Of a stretch of 64,000 nucleotides of DNA, positions 8,735 to 15,807 are shown in pieces. Made by a program: the position numbers and the translations under genes. This DNA is from Wohlfahrtiimonas chitiniclastica DSM 18708 (lineage in GTDB: Bacteria; Pseudomonadota; Gammaproteobacteria; Cardiobacteriales; Wohlfahrtiimonadaceae): the NCBI RefSeq assembly GCF_000375345.1, contig NZ_AQXD01000001.1:636600-700599 (forward strand), written 5' to 3'. Within the stretch, counting starts at the first letter, position 1. Each line of letters begins with the position of its first letter. The notes under the pieces are model-generated. The model did not search any database, was not told the DNA's origin, and saw only the letters and a list, made by a program, of their open reading frames with translations.

Positions 8735-9474
8735 TGGAAGCAGAAACCTTAAAAATTAAAGTGGCACAAAAAATGATCGGGCTGATTGATCTGCCCTATC
8801 TATTTTTAAACCTAGATGCCCAAAAAGTGGCACAAGAAGTGACAACCATTGGGCCCATTGCCTCAATCACAACCTTTGCGCAACACATTGCCCCACTTCG
8901 TGAAGCATTAGGCGACAATCCACCGACATTGTCATGCATCATCAACTATCCAAATGGCCCTTTTAATACCTACAACGCCACCCAAGAGATGAAACAAGCC
9001 ATCGAAGCTGGCACTGATGAAATTGACCTCGTCTTTCCCTATCAAGCCTTGGTCAATCGTCAAGCGGGCTTATGTTTGAAATTTTTGAACACCATGCGTG
9101 AAACCGCAGGTGATACGCCATTAAAGCTCACCATTGAAGCGGGCATTTTACAAGATGCCAAATGGATTCGAAAAGCCACAGAACTTGCTGTCAGAAGTGG
9201 CATGAATGTCGTCAAAACCGCTTCAGGACGCAATCGTCAACAAATCACCCTCACCATGGTGCAAATGATGCTGACTGTGATTGAAGACATGAATCCTGAA
9301 ACGGGCATTCACATCGTGACAACCAACAACAATTTTACCGAAGCTTCACAATACTTAGAGGAAGTCATCAACCGTTTAGGCACATCATGGGTTGATGCTT
9401 CTCATTTCCGTTTAAGTGGTCCGAATTTGGTCAGCTCCATTTCAGAGCTGCTCGCTAAAGACCATGCTATTTAA
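8734..9474 (+). CDS. deoC: Deoxyribose-phosphate aldolase homologue with altered active site
   Basis: Class I aldolase fold. DeoC cleaves 2-deoxyribose 5-phosphate to glyceraldehyde 3-phosphate and acetaldehyde. The 246 residues align along E. coli DeoC: GTDEIDLVFPYQAL with Asp98, KLTIEAGIL, VVKTASG with the Schiff-base Lys161, and a C-terminal WVDASHFRLSG. The strand that normally reads GFKPAGG and carries the second essential lysine reads GIHIVTTNNN here, so that lysine is replaced (His193 by ungapped alignment). It may be a weakened or re-purposed aldolase. It starts inside the stop of the MFS gene. Confidence 0.82.
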   Translation: MEAETLKIKVAQKMIGLIDLPYLFLNLDAQKVAQEVTTIGPIASITTFAQHIAPLREALGDNPPTLSCIINYPNGPFNTYNATQEMKQAIEAGTDEIDLVFPYQALVNRQAGLCLKFLNTMRETAGDTPLKLTIEAGILQDAKWIRKATELAVRSGMNVVKTASGRNRQQITLTMVQMMLTVIEDMNPETGIHIVTTNNNFTEASQYLEEVINRLGTSWVDASHFRLSGPNLVSSISELLAKDHAI

Positions 9475-9495
9475 TATTTTTAATCTGAGAGTTTT

Positions 9496-10275
9496 ATGAA
9501 TCCACAATTAACCATCGCACAAAAAAGTGTTTCTAAAGTTAGCCGTTTAATCAATCAAATCTTTGAACAAACTGCTAAATTAAGCCAAGCACAACGCGAA
9601 GAGACCGAACGTTTTGACATCTTTTACGCACAAATCGAAACTGAAATTGCCAAAGAGATTTTATACGCTTATCCAGATCATACGGTCGAAACAAAACTCA
9701 CGGGCGTTCATGGCAAAGCTGACAATAAATCTTATTGGTATGTGAGCGGCATCGTTGGCAAACAAAACTTCTTAGGTGGCAATCCTGACTTTGCTGTTTC
9801 TGTGGCTTATATGGTTGAAGACAAATTAATGGCAGCATATGTTTATGCGCCTGTGTCACAAAAAACCTATATGGCTGTGAAAAATGAAGGTGCGACACTC
9901 AATGACATTCGCATCCGTTTACCTCGCCACAGCGGCCGCATCAGCGATGCCCTTTTACTCACAGATGCTCGTTCATTGCGTAAAGAAAACGTGATGATGA
10001 CCGCGCATTTACATCACCTCTCTTTAGGTGTTAGAGTATTAGGCGATGAAGCATTGAGCATCTGCGAAATGATCGAAGGCAAAGCATCTGCCGCTTGGTT
10101 GAATGCGTTTGATCCTTGTGATCATTTAGCGGCTGTATTGATTGCCCAAGAAGGCGGCGCTTTAGCCACTGACTTTAGCGGTAATGAAGTGGACATCAGC
10201 GCTGAAAATGCAGCTTTCGCCACACCTAAATTATTGAAACCTTTATTACAATCCATCCATCAAGCCAAACGTTAA
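9496..10275 (+). CDS. suhB: SuhB / inositol monophosphatase homologue lacking the catalytic metal ligands
   Basis: Aligns without gaps to E. coli SuhB across the catalytic core (YPDHTVETKLTG; WYVSGIVGKQNF; DFAVSVAY). The metal-binding residues of the family are gone: Glu67 is Lys67, and Asp84 and Asp87 of DPLDGTTN are Ser84 and Val87. The Asp of the upstream VTNVDKAAE box is also lost. Only the late Asp209 (DPCDHLAA, family WD) remains. Phosphatase activity is therefore unlikely. E. coli SuhB also works in the Nus complex during rRNA transcription, a role that does not need catalysis, so it may be kept for that. It lies 21 bases after deoC and overlaps the next start. Confidence 0.8.
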   Translation: MNPQLTIAQKSVSKVSRLINQIFEQTAKLSQAQREETERFDIFYAQIETEIAKEILYAYPDHTVETKLTGVHGKADNKSYWYVSGIVGKQNFLGGNPDFAVSVAYMVEDKLMAAYVYAPVSQKTYMAVKNEGATLNDIRIRLPRHSGRISDALLLTDARSLRKENVMMTAHLHHLSLGVRVLGDEALSICEMIEGKASAAWLNAFDPCDHLAAVLIAQEGGALATDFSGNEVDISAENAAFATPKLLKPLLQSIHQAKR

Positions 10276-11060
10276 TGAAGATCCGGAAATCTCACCTACT
10301 TGCCCCATTGTTAACCCTGTGCTTCATGCCAGAAGCCCACAGTTTATCGTTGTTGATGCAAAAGTATCACAATGTGGAGTTTGCAGTGGTTGAGGTTTCC
10401 GAACATGATTCATTACAACTTTTTTGGAAAAATCCAGCCACTGAGCAGCCGTATCAATCTTTTTCAACCCTCAATAAGACGCTGCAAAAAGAGAAAAAGC
10501 AGCTTCTGTTTGCCATCAACTCTGGCATTTTTGGACAAGATCAATCGCCGCTTGGTTGGCATATGGAAAAAGGTGAGCTCTTAAAGGGCTTAAATCAGAT
10601 CACACGCACAAATGCCATCGGGAACTTTTCATTGATCCCGAATGGCGTTTTTTTTGTCAATAAAGATGGATCGCGCCATGTGTTGGAAACAGAAAATTTT
10701 CTTCGCAATCAAAAGCGCTATGAGCCTTTATATGCCACACAATCTGGCCCGATGCTTGTGGTCAATGGTCAATTGCACCCAAAATTCTTCCCATCTTCCG
10801 ACAGCTTAAAATACCGCAGCGGCGTTTGTGTTAAAAACAACACCACGTATTTTGCCGTCACACAAAGCCCCATTAATTTTTATTACTTTGCCAAATTCTT
10901 TCAAGCGGAACTTGGCTGCAAAGATGCCCTTTATCTTGATGGCACATTATCACAACTCTCTTACCTTGGAAAAATTTATGGCGCACCCTTTTGGAATGTG
11001 CGCCCATATGTAGGCATTTGGGCCGTTACGAGCCCGATGACAAAGGAAACGTCAAAGTAA
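10275..11060 (+). CDS. Secreted phosphodiester glycosidase-like protein (DUF2233/NAGPA)
   Basis: Exported protein with an N-terminal signal peptide (about residues 1-23, ending near EAHS). The rest matches the NAGPA/DUF2233 pattern: AINSGIFG (cf. AINAGMF), PLGWHMEKGE, FSLIPNGVFFV, ATQSGPMLVVNGQL, YRSGVCV and DALYLDGTLSQ. Family members are phosphodiester glycosidases; the bacterial substrate is generally unknown. It starts within the stop of the suhB-like gene (TAATG). Its last 35 bases overlap the 3' end of cpxA on the other strand. Confidence 0.78.
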   Translation: MKIRKSHLLAPLLTLCFMPEAHSLSLLMQKYHNVEFAVVEVSEHDSLQLFWKNPATEQPYQSFSTLNKTLQKEKKQLLFAINSGIFGQDQSPLGWHMEKGELLKGLNQITRTNAIGNFSLIPNGVFFVNKDGSRHVLETENFLRNQKRYEPLYATQSGPMLVVNGQLHPKFFPSSDSLKYRSGVCVKNNTTYFAVTQSPINFYYFAKFFQAELGCKDALYLDGTLSQLSYLGKIYGAPFWNVRPYVGIWAVTSPMTKETSK

Positions 11061-12354
11061 TCATCAATCCGCCATCGGCATGATTTTTTGCCTCAATGGT
11101 GCCGTGATGATGCTTCACCATTTGCCCTGCGATGGCTAAACCTAAACCGGCACCATTTGAATCCGGCACCTCTTCATTCTCCGCACGATAAAACGCCTCA
11201 AATAAGCGCCCTAAATCCTTTGGCTGAACGCCGGGACCATCATCATGCACGCTGATGATCAATTGATCATTCACCACTTTAAAGGCAACATCAATGCGCG
11301 TTTTAGCATAATGGATGGCATTACGCAAAATGTTCTCAATCCCGCTTTGAAAGTTTTCCACATTTAACAGCACGTTGATCTCTGGCACGTCATCATAATG
11401 AAGCTGTTTGCCATTGGCATCGGCTTCAAACGCCGCCTCTGCCAATAGTTCAATCAATGCTGACGTTAAAGGTACCGATTCATGTTGCTCACGGCGCAAA
11501 ATCAATTCACGAGACAATGACAACATCGCCTGAATACGATCTTCAATTAAAATGAGGTTTTGCTCAATTCGGTCAATGTCCGGCGCTAAGGATGCATCTG
11601 TTTTACGGCGCAACATACCATTGGTTAAACGAATGCGCGTCAAAGGTGTTCTCAGCTCATGGGACATGTTCCCAAAAAGGCGATTCTTCTCTGCTTCTGC
11701 CTTTTGCAGCTCTTCGACCATTTGATTAAAGCTTTGCCCAAGATAACTGAACTCCACCGTCCCTTTTTCAAGGGCAGGATCCACTTCCCAATCGCCTTTC
11801 GCCACCCGATCGGCCGCTTGTTTTAAGCGCTTAATTGGACGATAGAGCGAATAGGTGAGTAAAAAGATAAAAGGCAAACTGGCAAAGAGCATCAACAACA
11901 GTAACAGTGAAGGCGATTTAAACATCATGCTCACATAATACGATTGCGGTAATTTTGGAAAGAGCATATAAAACTGATAACGCGCCCCTTCCACCTCAAA
12001 AGGCCCCATGATCATTTGCGAATTGATCACTTGTTGATGCGGTACATCTTCATCCGTCACCGCCGTAATGAATTCACGATACTCAGGATTATCCACACTA
12101 CTGATGGAATAGGCTAAATATTCAGGATCATTGGTTTTCGGAATGGCAATGAAGCGCCCTGCATTTTTAGCATGGCGCATCTGTAACTGGCGATCAAGGC
12201 GCTGTTGAATCTTCTCCCGCTCAGCACTTGGCACTTCACGAATGCGCCTTTGATCAAGCGTTGGAATGATGATGGCGATGGAGACCACCGCAATGCAATA
12301 GATCAAAAAGACAAAAAAGATCCGCACACTCAACAAAGAGAAAAATTTACGCAC
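11026..12354 (-). CDS. cpxA: Envelope-stress sensor histidine kinase CpxA
   Basis: Inner-membrane kinase that senses misfolded envelope proteins and phosphorylates CpxR. The 442 residues show a membrane segment (11-32), a periplasmic sensor of about 115 residues, a second membrane segment (148-170), HAMP, the dimerisation/phosphoacceptor helix GNMSHELRTPLTRI with His232, and the ATPase domain with N box ENILRNAIHYA, G1 DDGPGV and G2 GAGLGLAI. It lies 10 bases after cpxR. The identity rests largely on the partner regulator and the divergent cpxP. The 3' end overlaps a convergent gene by 35 bases. Confidence 0.9.
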   Translation of the reverse strand: MRKFFSLLSVRIFFVFLIYCIAVVSIAIIIPTLDQRRIREVPSAEREKIQQRLDRQLQMRHAKNAGRFIAIPKTNDPEYLAYSISSVDNPEYREFITAVTDEDVPHQQVINSQMIMGPFEVEGARYQFYMLFPKLPQSYYVSMMFKSPSLLLLLMLFASLPFIFLLTYSLYRPIKRLKQAADRVAKGDWEVDPALEKGTVEFSYLGQSFNQMVEELQKAEAEKNRLFGNMSHELRTPLTRIRLTNGMLRRKTDASLAPDIDRIEQNLILIEDRIQAMLSLSRELILRREQHESVPLTSALIELLAEAAFEADANGKQLHYDDVPEINVLLNVENFQSGIENILRNAIHYAKTRIDVAFKVVNDQLIISVHDDGPGVQPKDLGRLFEAFYRAENEEVPDSNGAGLGLAIAGQMVKHHHGTIEAKNHADGGLMITLTFPLSSGS

Positions 12355-12364
12355 GCCTCACCCC

Positions 12365-13051
12365 TTATTCAATGAACATATAACCTAAACCATGAATGGT
12401 TTTAAACCATGGCATGCCGTTGTCACGATCGGGAATTTTCTTACGCAGATTGCTCACATGCATGTCAATGACGCGGTCAAACGCTTGATGACGCTTTCCT
12501 AAAATTTCGCGGCTCAATTCATCTCGGCTGATGGCTTTGCCGCGGTTTTTCACCATATACAACAATAATGAGAATTCCGTATACGTTAAATCGATTGGTT
12601 TGCCGGCAAAGCTTGCTTGAAACTGCGCTTGATTGAGCTCTAATTGATCCACTTTAATCACATTGTGATCCTGCGGCGCCTCTTCTGCATTGGCACGGCG
12701 CAATAATGCACGGATGCGCGCAATCAACTCACGATCATCAAAAGGCTTGCCAATATAATCATCAGCGCCAAGCTCTAGCCCAAGCACGCGATCAATGCTG
12801 TCACCTTTTGCTGAAAGCATCAATACGGGCAATAAAGGATGCGTGCTTCTCACCTCTTTTAATGTGTCCCAGCCATTCTTTTTGGGCATCATCACATCTA
12901 AAATCAATACATCTGGCGTTGTGTGTGCCATATAAGCTAAGCACTCTTCCCCGTTGTTACACACATCGACGGCAAAGCCCTCAAAGGTCAATAACTCCGA
13001 GATCAACGCTTGCAGTTGTAAATCATCATCCACCAATAAAATATGTTCCAT
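12365..13051 (-). CDS. cpxR: Response regulator CpxR
   Basis: OmpR-type DNA-binding regulator of the envelope-stress response. The receiver has the acidic pocket VDDD (8-10), phospho-acceptor Asp52 in LILDVMMPKKNG and Lys102 in GKPFDDREL. The C-terminal winged helix holds VIDMHVSNLRKKIPDRD and WFKTIHGLGYMF. The stretches DVMMPKKNG, DRVLGLELGADDY and FDRVIDMHVSNLR(R/K)K follow E. coli CpxR closely, which makes this more specific than a generic OmpR call. It is divergent from cpxP with a shared CpxR box between them. Confidence 0.93.
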   Translation of the reverse strand: MEHILLVDDDLQLQALISELLTFEGFAVDVCNNGEECLAYMAHTTPDVLILDVMMPKKNGWDTLKEVRSTHPLLPVLMLSAKGDSIDRVLGLELGADDYIGKPFDDRELIARIRALLRRANAEEAPQDHNVIKVDQLELNQAQFQASFAGKPIDLTYTEFSLLLYMVKNRGKAISRDELSREILGKRHQAFDRVIDMHVSNLRKKIPDRDNGMPWFKTIHGLGYMFIE

Positions 13052-13102
13052 GACTACCTCCTTAGGCCATTATAGCGGCTTCTCTACAACTGTCGAAAAA
13101 CA

Positions 13103-13117
13103 TTTACGCCGCTTTAC
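13103..13117 (-). promoter_or_regulatory. CpxR box between cpxR and cpxP
   Basis: TTTAC-N5-TTTAC, i.e. GTAAA-N5-GTAAA on the minus strand, is an exact match to the E. coli CpxR consensus. It lies 51 bases upstream of cpxR and 75 bases upstream of cpxP. A further TTTAC is at 13134-13138. Autoregulation of cpxRA and activation of cpxP are the natural readings. Confidence 0.8.
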
Positions 13118-13192
13118 ATTCTCTAGACTGCCTTTTACAAGCACGGGCTTATCATGTACTCAATCTAAAAACATTCACATGAGGACATTGAT

Positions 13193-13603
13193 ATGAAAAA
13201 GTTAGCTTTAGCAGTGATTGGCGTGATTGCACTTTCAAGCGCCGCGATGGCAAAACCGGATCGTGAACCTAACATCGATCGCTTGCAATTAACGCAAGAA
13301 CAGAGCGCGCAAATGAAGTCATTGCATGAATCCATGCAAAAAGAGCGTGAAGCCACACATGCCGCTCATCAAGCAGAGATGAAAAACCTCTTAGAAAACC
13401 CAACCTTTAATGCAGATCAAGCACGTAAAATGCACCAAAAACATCGTGATGATCGCGCTGTACAAAAATTGCAACACAAGCATGTGGTGTATCAAGTATT
13501 AACGCCAGAACAACGCGCTGAATATTTAAAAGCACACGATGGCAAAGGTCCGCGCATGAACCATGACGGAAAAGGCCACAAAGGTCATCGTCAACACCCA
13601 TAG
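13193..13603 (+). CDS. cpxP: Periplasmic CpxP/Spy-family protein
   Basis: Small periplasmic chaperone or feedback inhibitor of CpxA. The 136 residues start with a signal peptide (1-20, ending SSAAMA). They contain two LTxxQ-type motifs, LQLTQEQ (about 32-38) and LTPEQ (about 102-106), that define the CpxP/Spy/LTXXQ family. The rest is highly charged helix. The last 25 residues are rich in His, Gly and Lys, which could bind metal. GAGG precedes the ATG. The head-to-head position to cpxR with an intervening CpxR box supports CpxP rather than another Spy-type protein. Confidence 0.88.
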   Translation: MKKLALAVIGVIALSSAAMAKPDREPNIDRLQLTQEQSAQMKSLHESMQKEREATHAAHQAEMKNLLENPTFNADQARKMHQKHRDDRAVQKLQHKHVVYQVLTPEQRAEYLKAHDGKGPRMNHDGKGHKGHRQHP

Positions 13604-13641
13604 TTTACCCTGATTTACCCCGATTCTCTCACACTCTCCTT

Positions 13642-13670
13642 ATCCCATCTTCGCGATGGGATCTTTTTTT
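13642..13670 (+). terminator. Rho-independent terminator of cpxP
   Basis: ATCCCATC (13642-13649) pairs with GATGGGAT (13655-13662) around a 5-base loop and is followed by seven T (13664-13670). Confidence 0.85.
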
Positions 13671-13807
13671 GCTCATCGAAAAAGACTACATAATAATGAC
13701 ATTAAAGCCATATTTATGCACCATAATTCACAATGAGTCTCAAAAATCCCCGAGGAAATAGATGCTCACCCATTAAATTAGGTAACTTATTTGTAATGAA
13801 TTCCCAC

Positions 13808-13835
13808 AAAAAAAGGATCTTTCGATCCCCTTTTT
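13808..13835 (-). terminator. Rho-independent terminator after mlaB
   Basis: GGATC (13815-13819) and GATCC (13824-13828) flank TTTC, with an A-run on the left (13808-13814) and T-run on the right. On the minus strand the A-run gives the U-tract 18 bases past the mlaB stop. It may work in both directions. Between this and the cpxP terminator I see nothing else. Confidence 0.75.
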
Positions 13836-13852
13836 ATACATCTATCTAACCA

Positions 13853-14134
13853 TCAATGAGTGAACCACTTCGCCACATGATACAGCGTCAATAATTTGCT
13901 GAGCTGCTCAGGAATGGCATCAAGCGCTAAGCTTGGGTAATCATGCTTATAGCTGATCAGCAATGCCACAAACGCACTGTCGCAGCGACTGACAGAATTT
14001 AACGACAACAGGCTAGGCGCCTCATTTTTAAACGCCGTACGAATCACACGATCATACTCAGGAATGGTGAATTTATTAAACTCGCCAATCAATTGATAAA
14101 CGCCTTGTCCTGTCGCTTTCAAGCAGTCACTCAT
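13853..14134 (-). CDS. mlaB: MlaB-type STAS domain protein
   Basis: Cytoplasmic STAS-domain subunit of the Mla phospholipid transport system, which binds the MlaF ATPase. The 93 residues show the STAS pattern: an early beta-strand segment, LLSLNSVSRCDSAFVALLISY (phosphorylation-loop-like DSA segment with the following helix) and a C-terminal PEQLSKLLTLYHV helix (cf. the family PxxLxxLaxlyg). Sequence identity is low, so the call leans on the position 9 bases after mlaC. The partner genes mlaF, mlaE and mlaD are not in this window. Confidence 0.75.
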   Translation of the reverse strand: MSDCLKATGQGVYQLIGEFNKFTIPEYDRVIRTAFKNEAPSLLSLNSVSRCDSAFVALLISYKHDYPSLALDAIPEQLSKLLTLYHVAKWFTH

Positions 14135-14143
14135 GTTGATGTC

Positions 14144-14749
14144 CTATTTATTTTTTTGCGCTAAGGTTTCAATCATACCATCAATGCCTTTAGCATTCAC
14201 CAATTCACGGATTTCCGTACGATAGCTCGTCACAATGCTCACGCCTTCAATGGAAACATCATACACCAACCATTTACCGCCAGATTTGATCATTGAATAG
14301 TTCACAGCTACAGGTTTATGGCTTGATGATGTGATTTCTGAACGCACTGTCACTTCATTTTTGTTTTTCGCATTTGGTGGCAATGGGAATACATTGACTT
14401 TATCATCGGTGTATTCAAGCAATGCGCTACCGTAAGCATTGATCAACAATTTTTTAAATTCATTCATAAAGCGATCACGCTGAGCAGGCGTTGCATCACG
14501 CCAAGCACGACCCATCACCCATTGTGACATGGTGTTAAAATCAAAATATGGCACCGCCATTTTTTCAATAAAACCATACAAACGTTTTGGATTCTGCTTT
14601 AAGGCAGTTTCCTCTTTTTTCAAGGCATTGATCAATTGTGCAGAGGCTTTTTCAATGGTCTGCTCTGGCGTATCAGCTGCATACACCATTGAACACATCG
14701 AAACCACCACCATCAGTGCCACAGACTTCAATAATTTTACAAGTTTCAT
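14144..14749 (-). CDS. mlaC: Periplasmic phospholipid carrier MlaC
   Basis: Shuttles phospholipids between the outer-membrane MlaA complex and the inner-membrane MlaFEDB transporter. The 201 residues begin with a signal peptide (1-24, ending SMVYA) and contain the family landmarks VPYFDFNTMSQWVMGRAWRDATPAQRDRF, FKKLLINAYGSALLEY, VNYSMIKSGGKWLVYDVSIEGVS and SYRTEI, listed here in parts. It heads a two-gene mlaCB unit downstream of murB (54 bases). Confidence 0.92.
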   Translation of the reverse strand: MKLVKLLKSVALMVVVSMCSMVYAADTPEQTIEKASAQLINALKKEETALKQNPKRLYGFIEKMAVPYFDFNTMSQWVMGRAWRDATPAQRDRFMNEFKKLLINAYGSALLEYTDDKVNVFPLPPNAKNKNEVTVRSEITSSSHKPVAVNYSMIKSGGKWLVYDVSIEGVSIVTSYRTEIRELVNAKGIDGMIETLAQKNK

Positions 14750-14803
14750 ACACTTCTTCCTATGGTTAATAAAAACTGTTGTGTCCCATCTATCATTCTA
14801 ACA

Positions 14804-15802
14804 TTATAGAATGATCACTTCAGGCTCTAAACAAATACCAAATGCCGCCTCAACGGCTTGCATCACTTTTACACTGTGTGCATAGAGCGCTTGCCCTGTT
14901 GCACCGCCTAAATTCACTAAAATGAGGGCTTGCTTTTCATACATGCCCACATTGTTTGCATATTGCCCTTTAAATCCTAAACGATCGATGAGCTGACCTG
15001 CGGACAATTTACATTGTTCTCCATAAGGATAGATCACCAAATCTGGATATTGTGCTTTTAATGCCTCAGCTTTCGCAAGATCCACCACAGGGTTCTTAAA
15101 AAAGCTGCCAGCACTGCCAAGCTCACTCACTTCAGGCAATTTCGAGCGACGCACCGCAATCACTGCATTAAAGATATCAAGCGATGCCGGTTCATCAATC
15201 CCATGTGCATGTAAATGTGCTTGTAAGGCAGGATAAAAGCGCTCATAGACATGCGGTGATTTAGATAAACGAAAATCCACACTCACAATTAAACGATCTT
15301 TCAAAGCAGATTTAAAAATGCTGTCTCGATACGCAAAAGCACATTCATCGTTGCCATAGGCTTCAAAGCATTGCGTATTTAAGTTGTACACATGGACACG
15401 CTCAATGAATTGACATGCCTCAATGCCATAAGCTCCAATGTTTTGCACAGGCGTCGCGCCCACTTGCCCGGGAATATAGGCCAAGCATTCTAATCCATGC
15501 CAACCTTCAGACAAAGTATGCGCCACAAAAGGATGCCAAGGCTCACCTGCATACGCTTTGACTAAAACTGACGCATCATTCTCTTCAATGATCTCAATGC
15601 CGCGCATACAATTATGCACCACAGTGCCTACATAATCTTCGGTGAACAATACATTACTACCACCGCCTAAATAAAACAGCGGCGTTTTTAAGTCGCTCAA
15701 TCCTGCTAAATCATCTAGCACATCAATGCGATAATAATGAGCCGCTTGAGCTGCAATGCCAAACGTGTTCACATTGACTAAATTAAAATTGTGCTCAATC
15801 AT
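14804..15802 (-). CDS. murB: UDP-N-acetylenolpyruvoylglucosamine reductase
   Basis: FAD enzyme that reduces the enolpyruvyl group to make UDP-MurNAc for peptidoglycan. The ATG at 15802 gives MIEHNFNLVNVNTFGI, which matches the family start (…NTFGI). A longer reading frame overlaps the previous gene and is rejected. Landmarks are LGGGSNVLF, the FAD-binding ECLAYIPGQVGATPVQNIGAYG region, the FAYRDSIFK segment and SELGSAGSFFKNP with the active-site Ser. The end EPEVIIL carries the last catalytic Glu. The 332 residues are a normal type I length. It begins 5 bases after the stop of the Sel1 gene. Confidence 0.95.
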   Translation of the reverse strand: MIEHNFNLVNVNTFGIAAQAAHYYRIDVLDDLAGLSDLKTPLFYLGGGSNVLFTEDYVGTVVHNCMRGIEIIEENDASVLVKAYAGEPWHPFVAHTLSEGWHGLECLAYIPGQVGATPVQNIGAYGIEACQFIERVHVYNLNTQCFEAYGNDECAFAYRDSIFKSALKDRLIVSVDFRLSKSPHVYERFYPALQAHLHAHGIDEPASLDIFNAVIAVRRSKLPEVSELGSAGSFFKNPVVDLAKAEALKAQYPDLVIYPYGEQCKLSAGQLIDRLGFKGQYANNVGMYEKQALILVNLGGATGQALYAHSVKVMQAVEAAFGICLEPEVIIL

Positions 15803-15807
15803 ACCAT

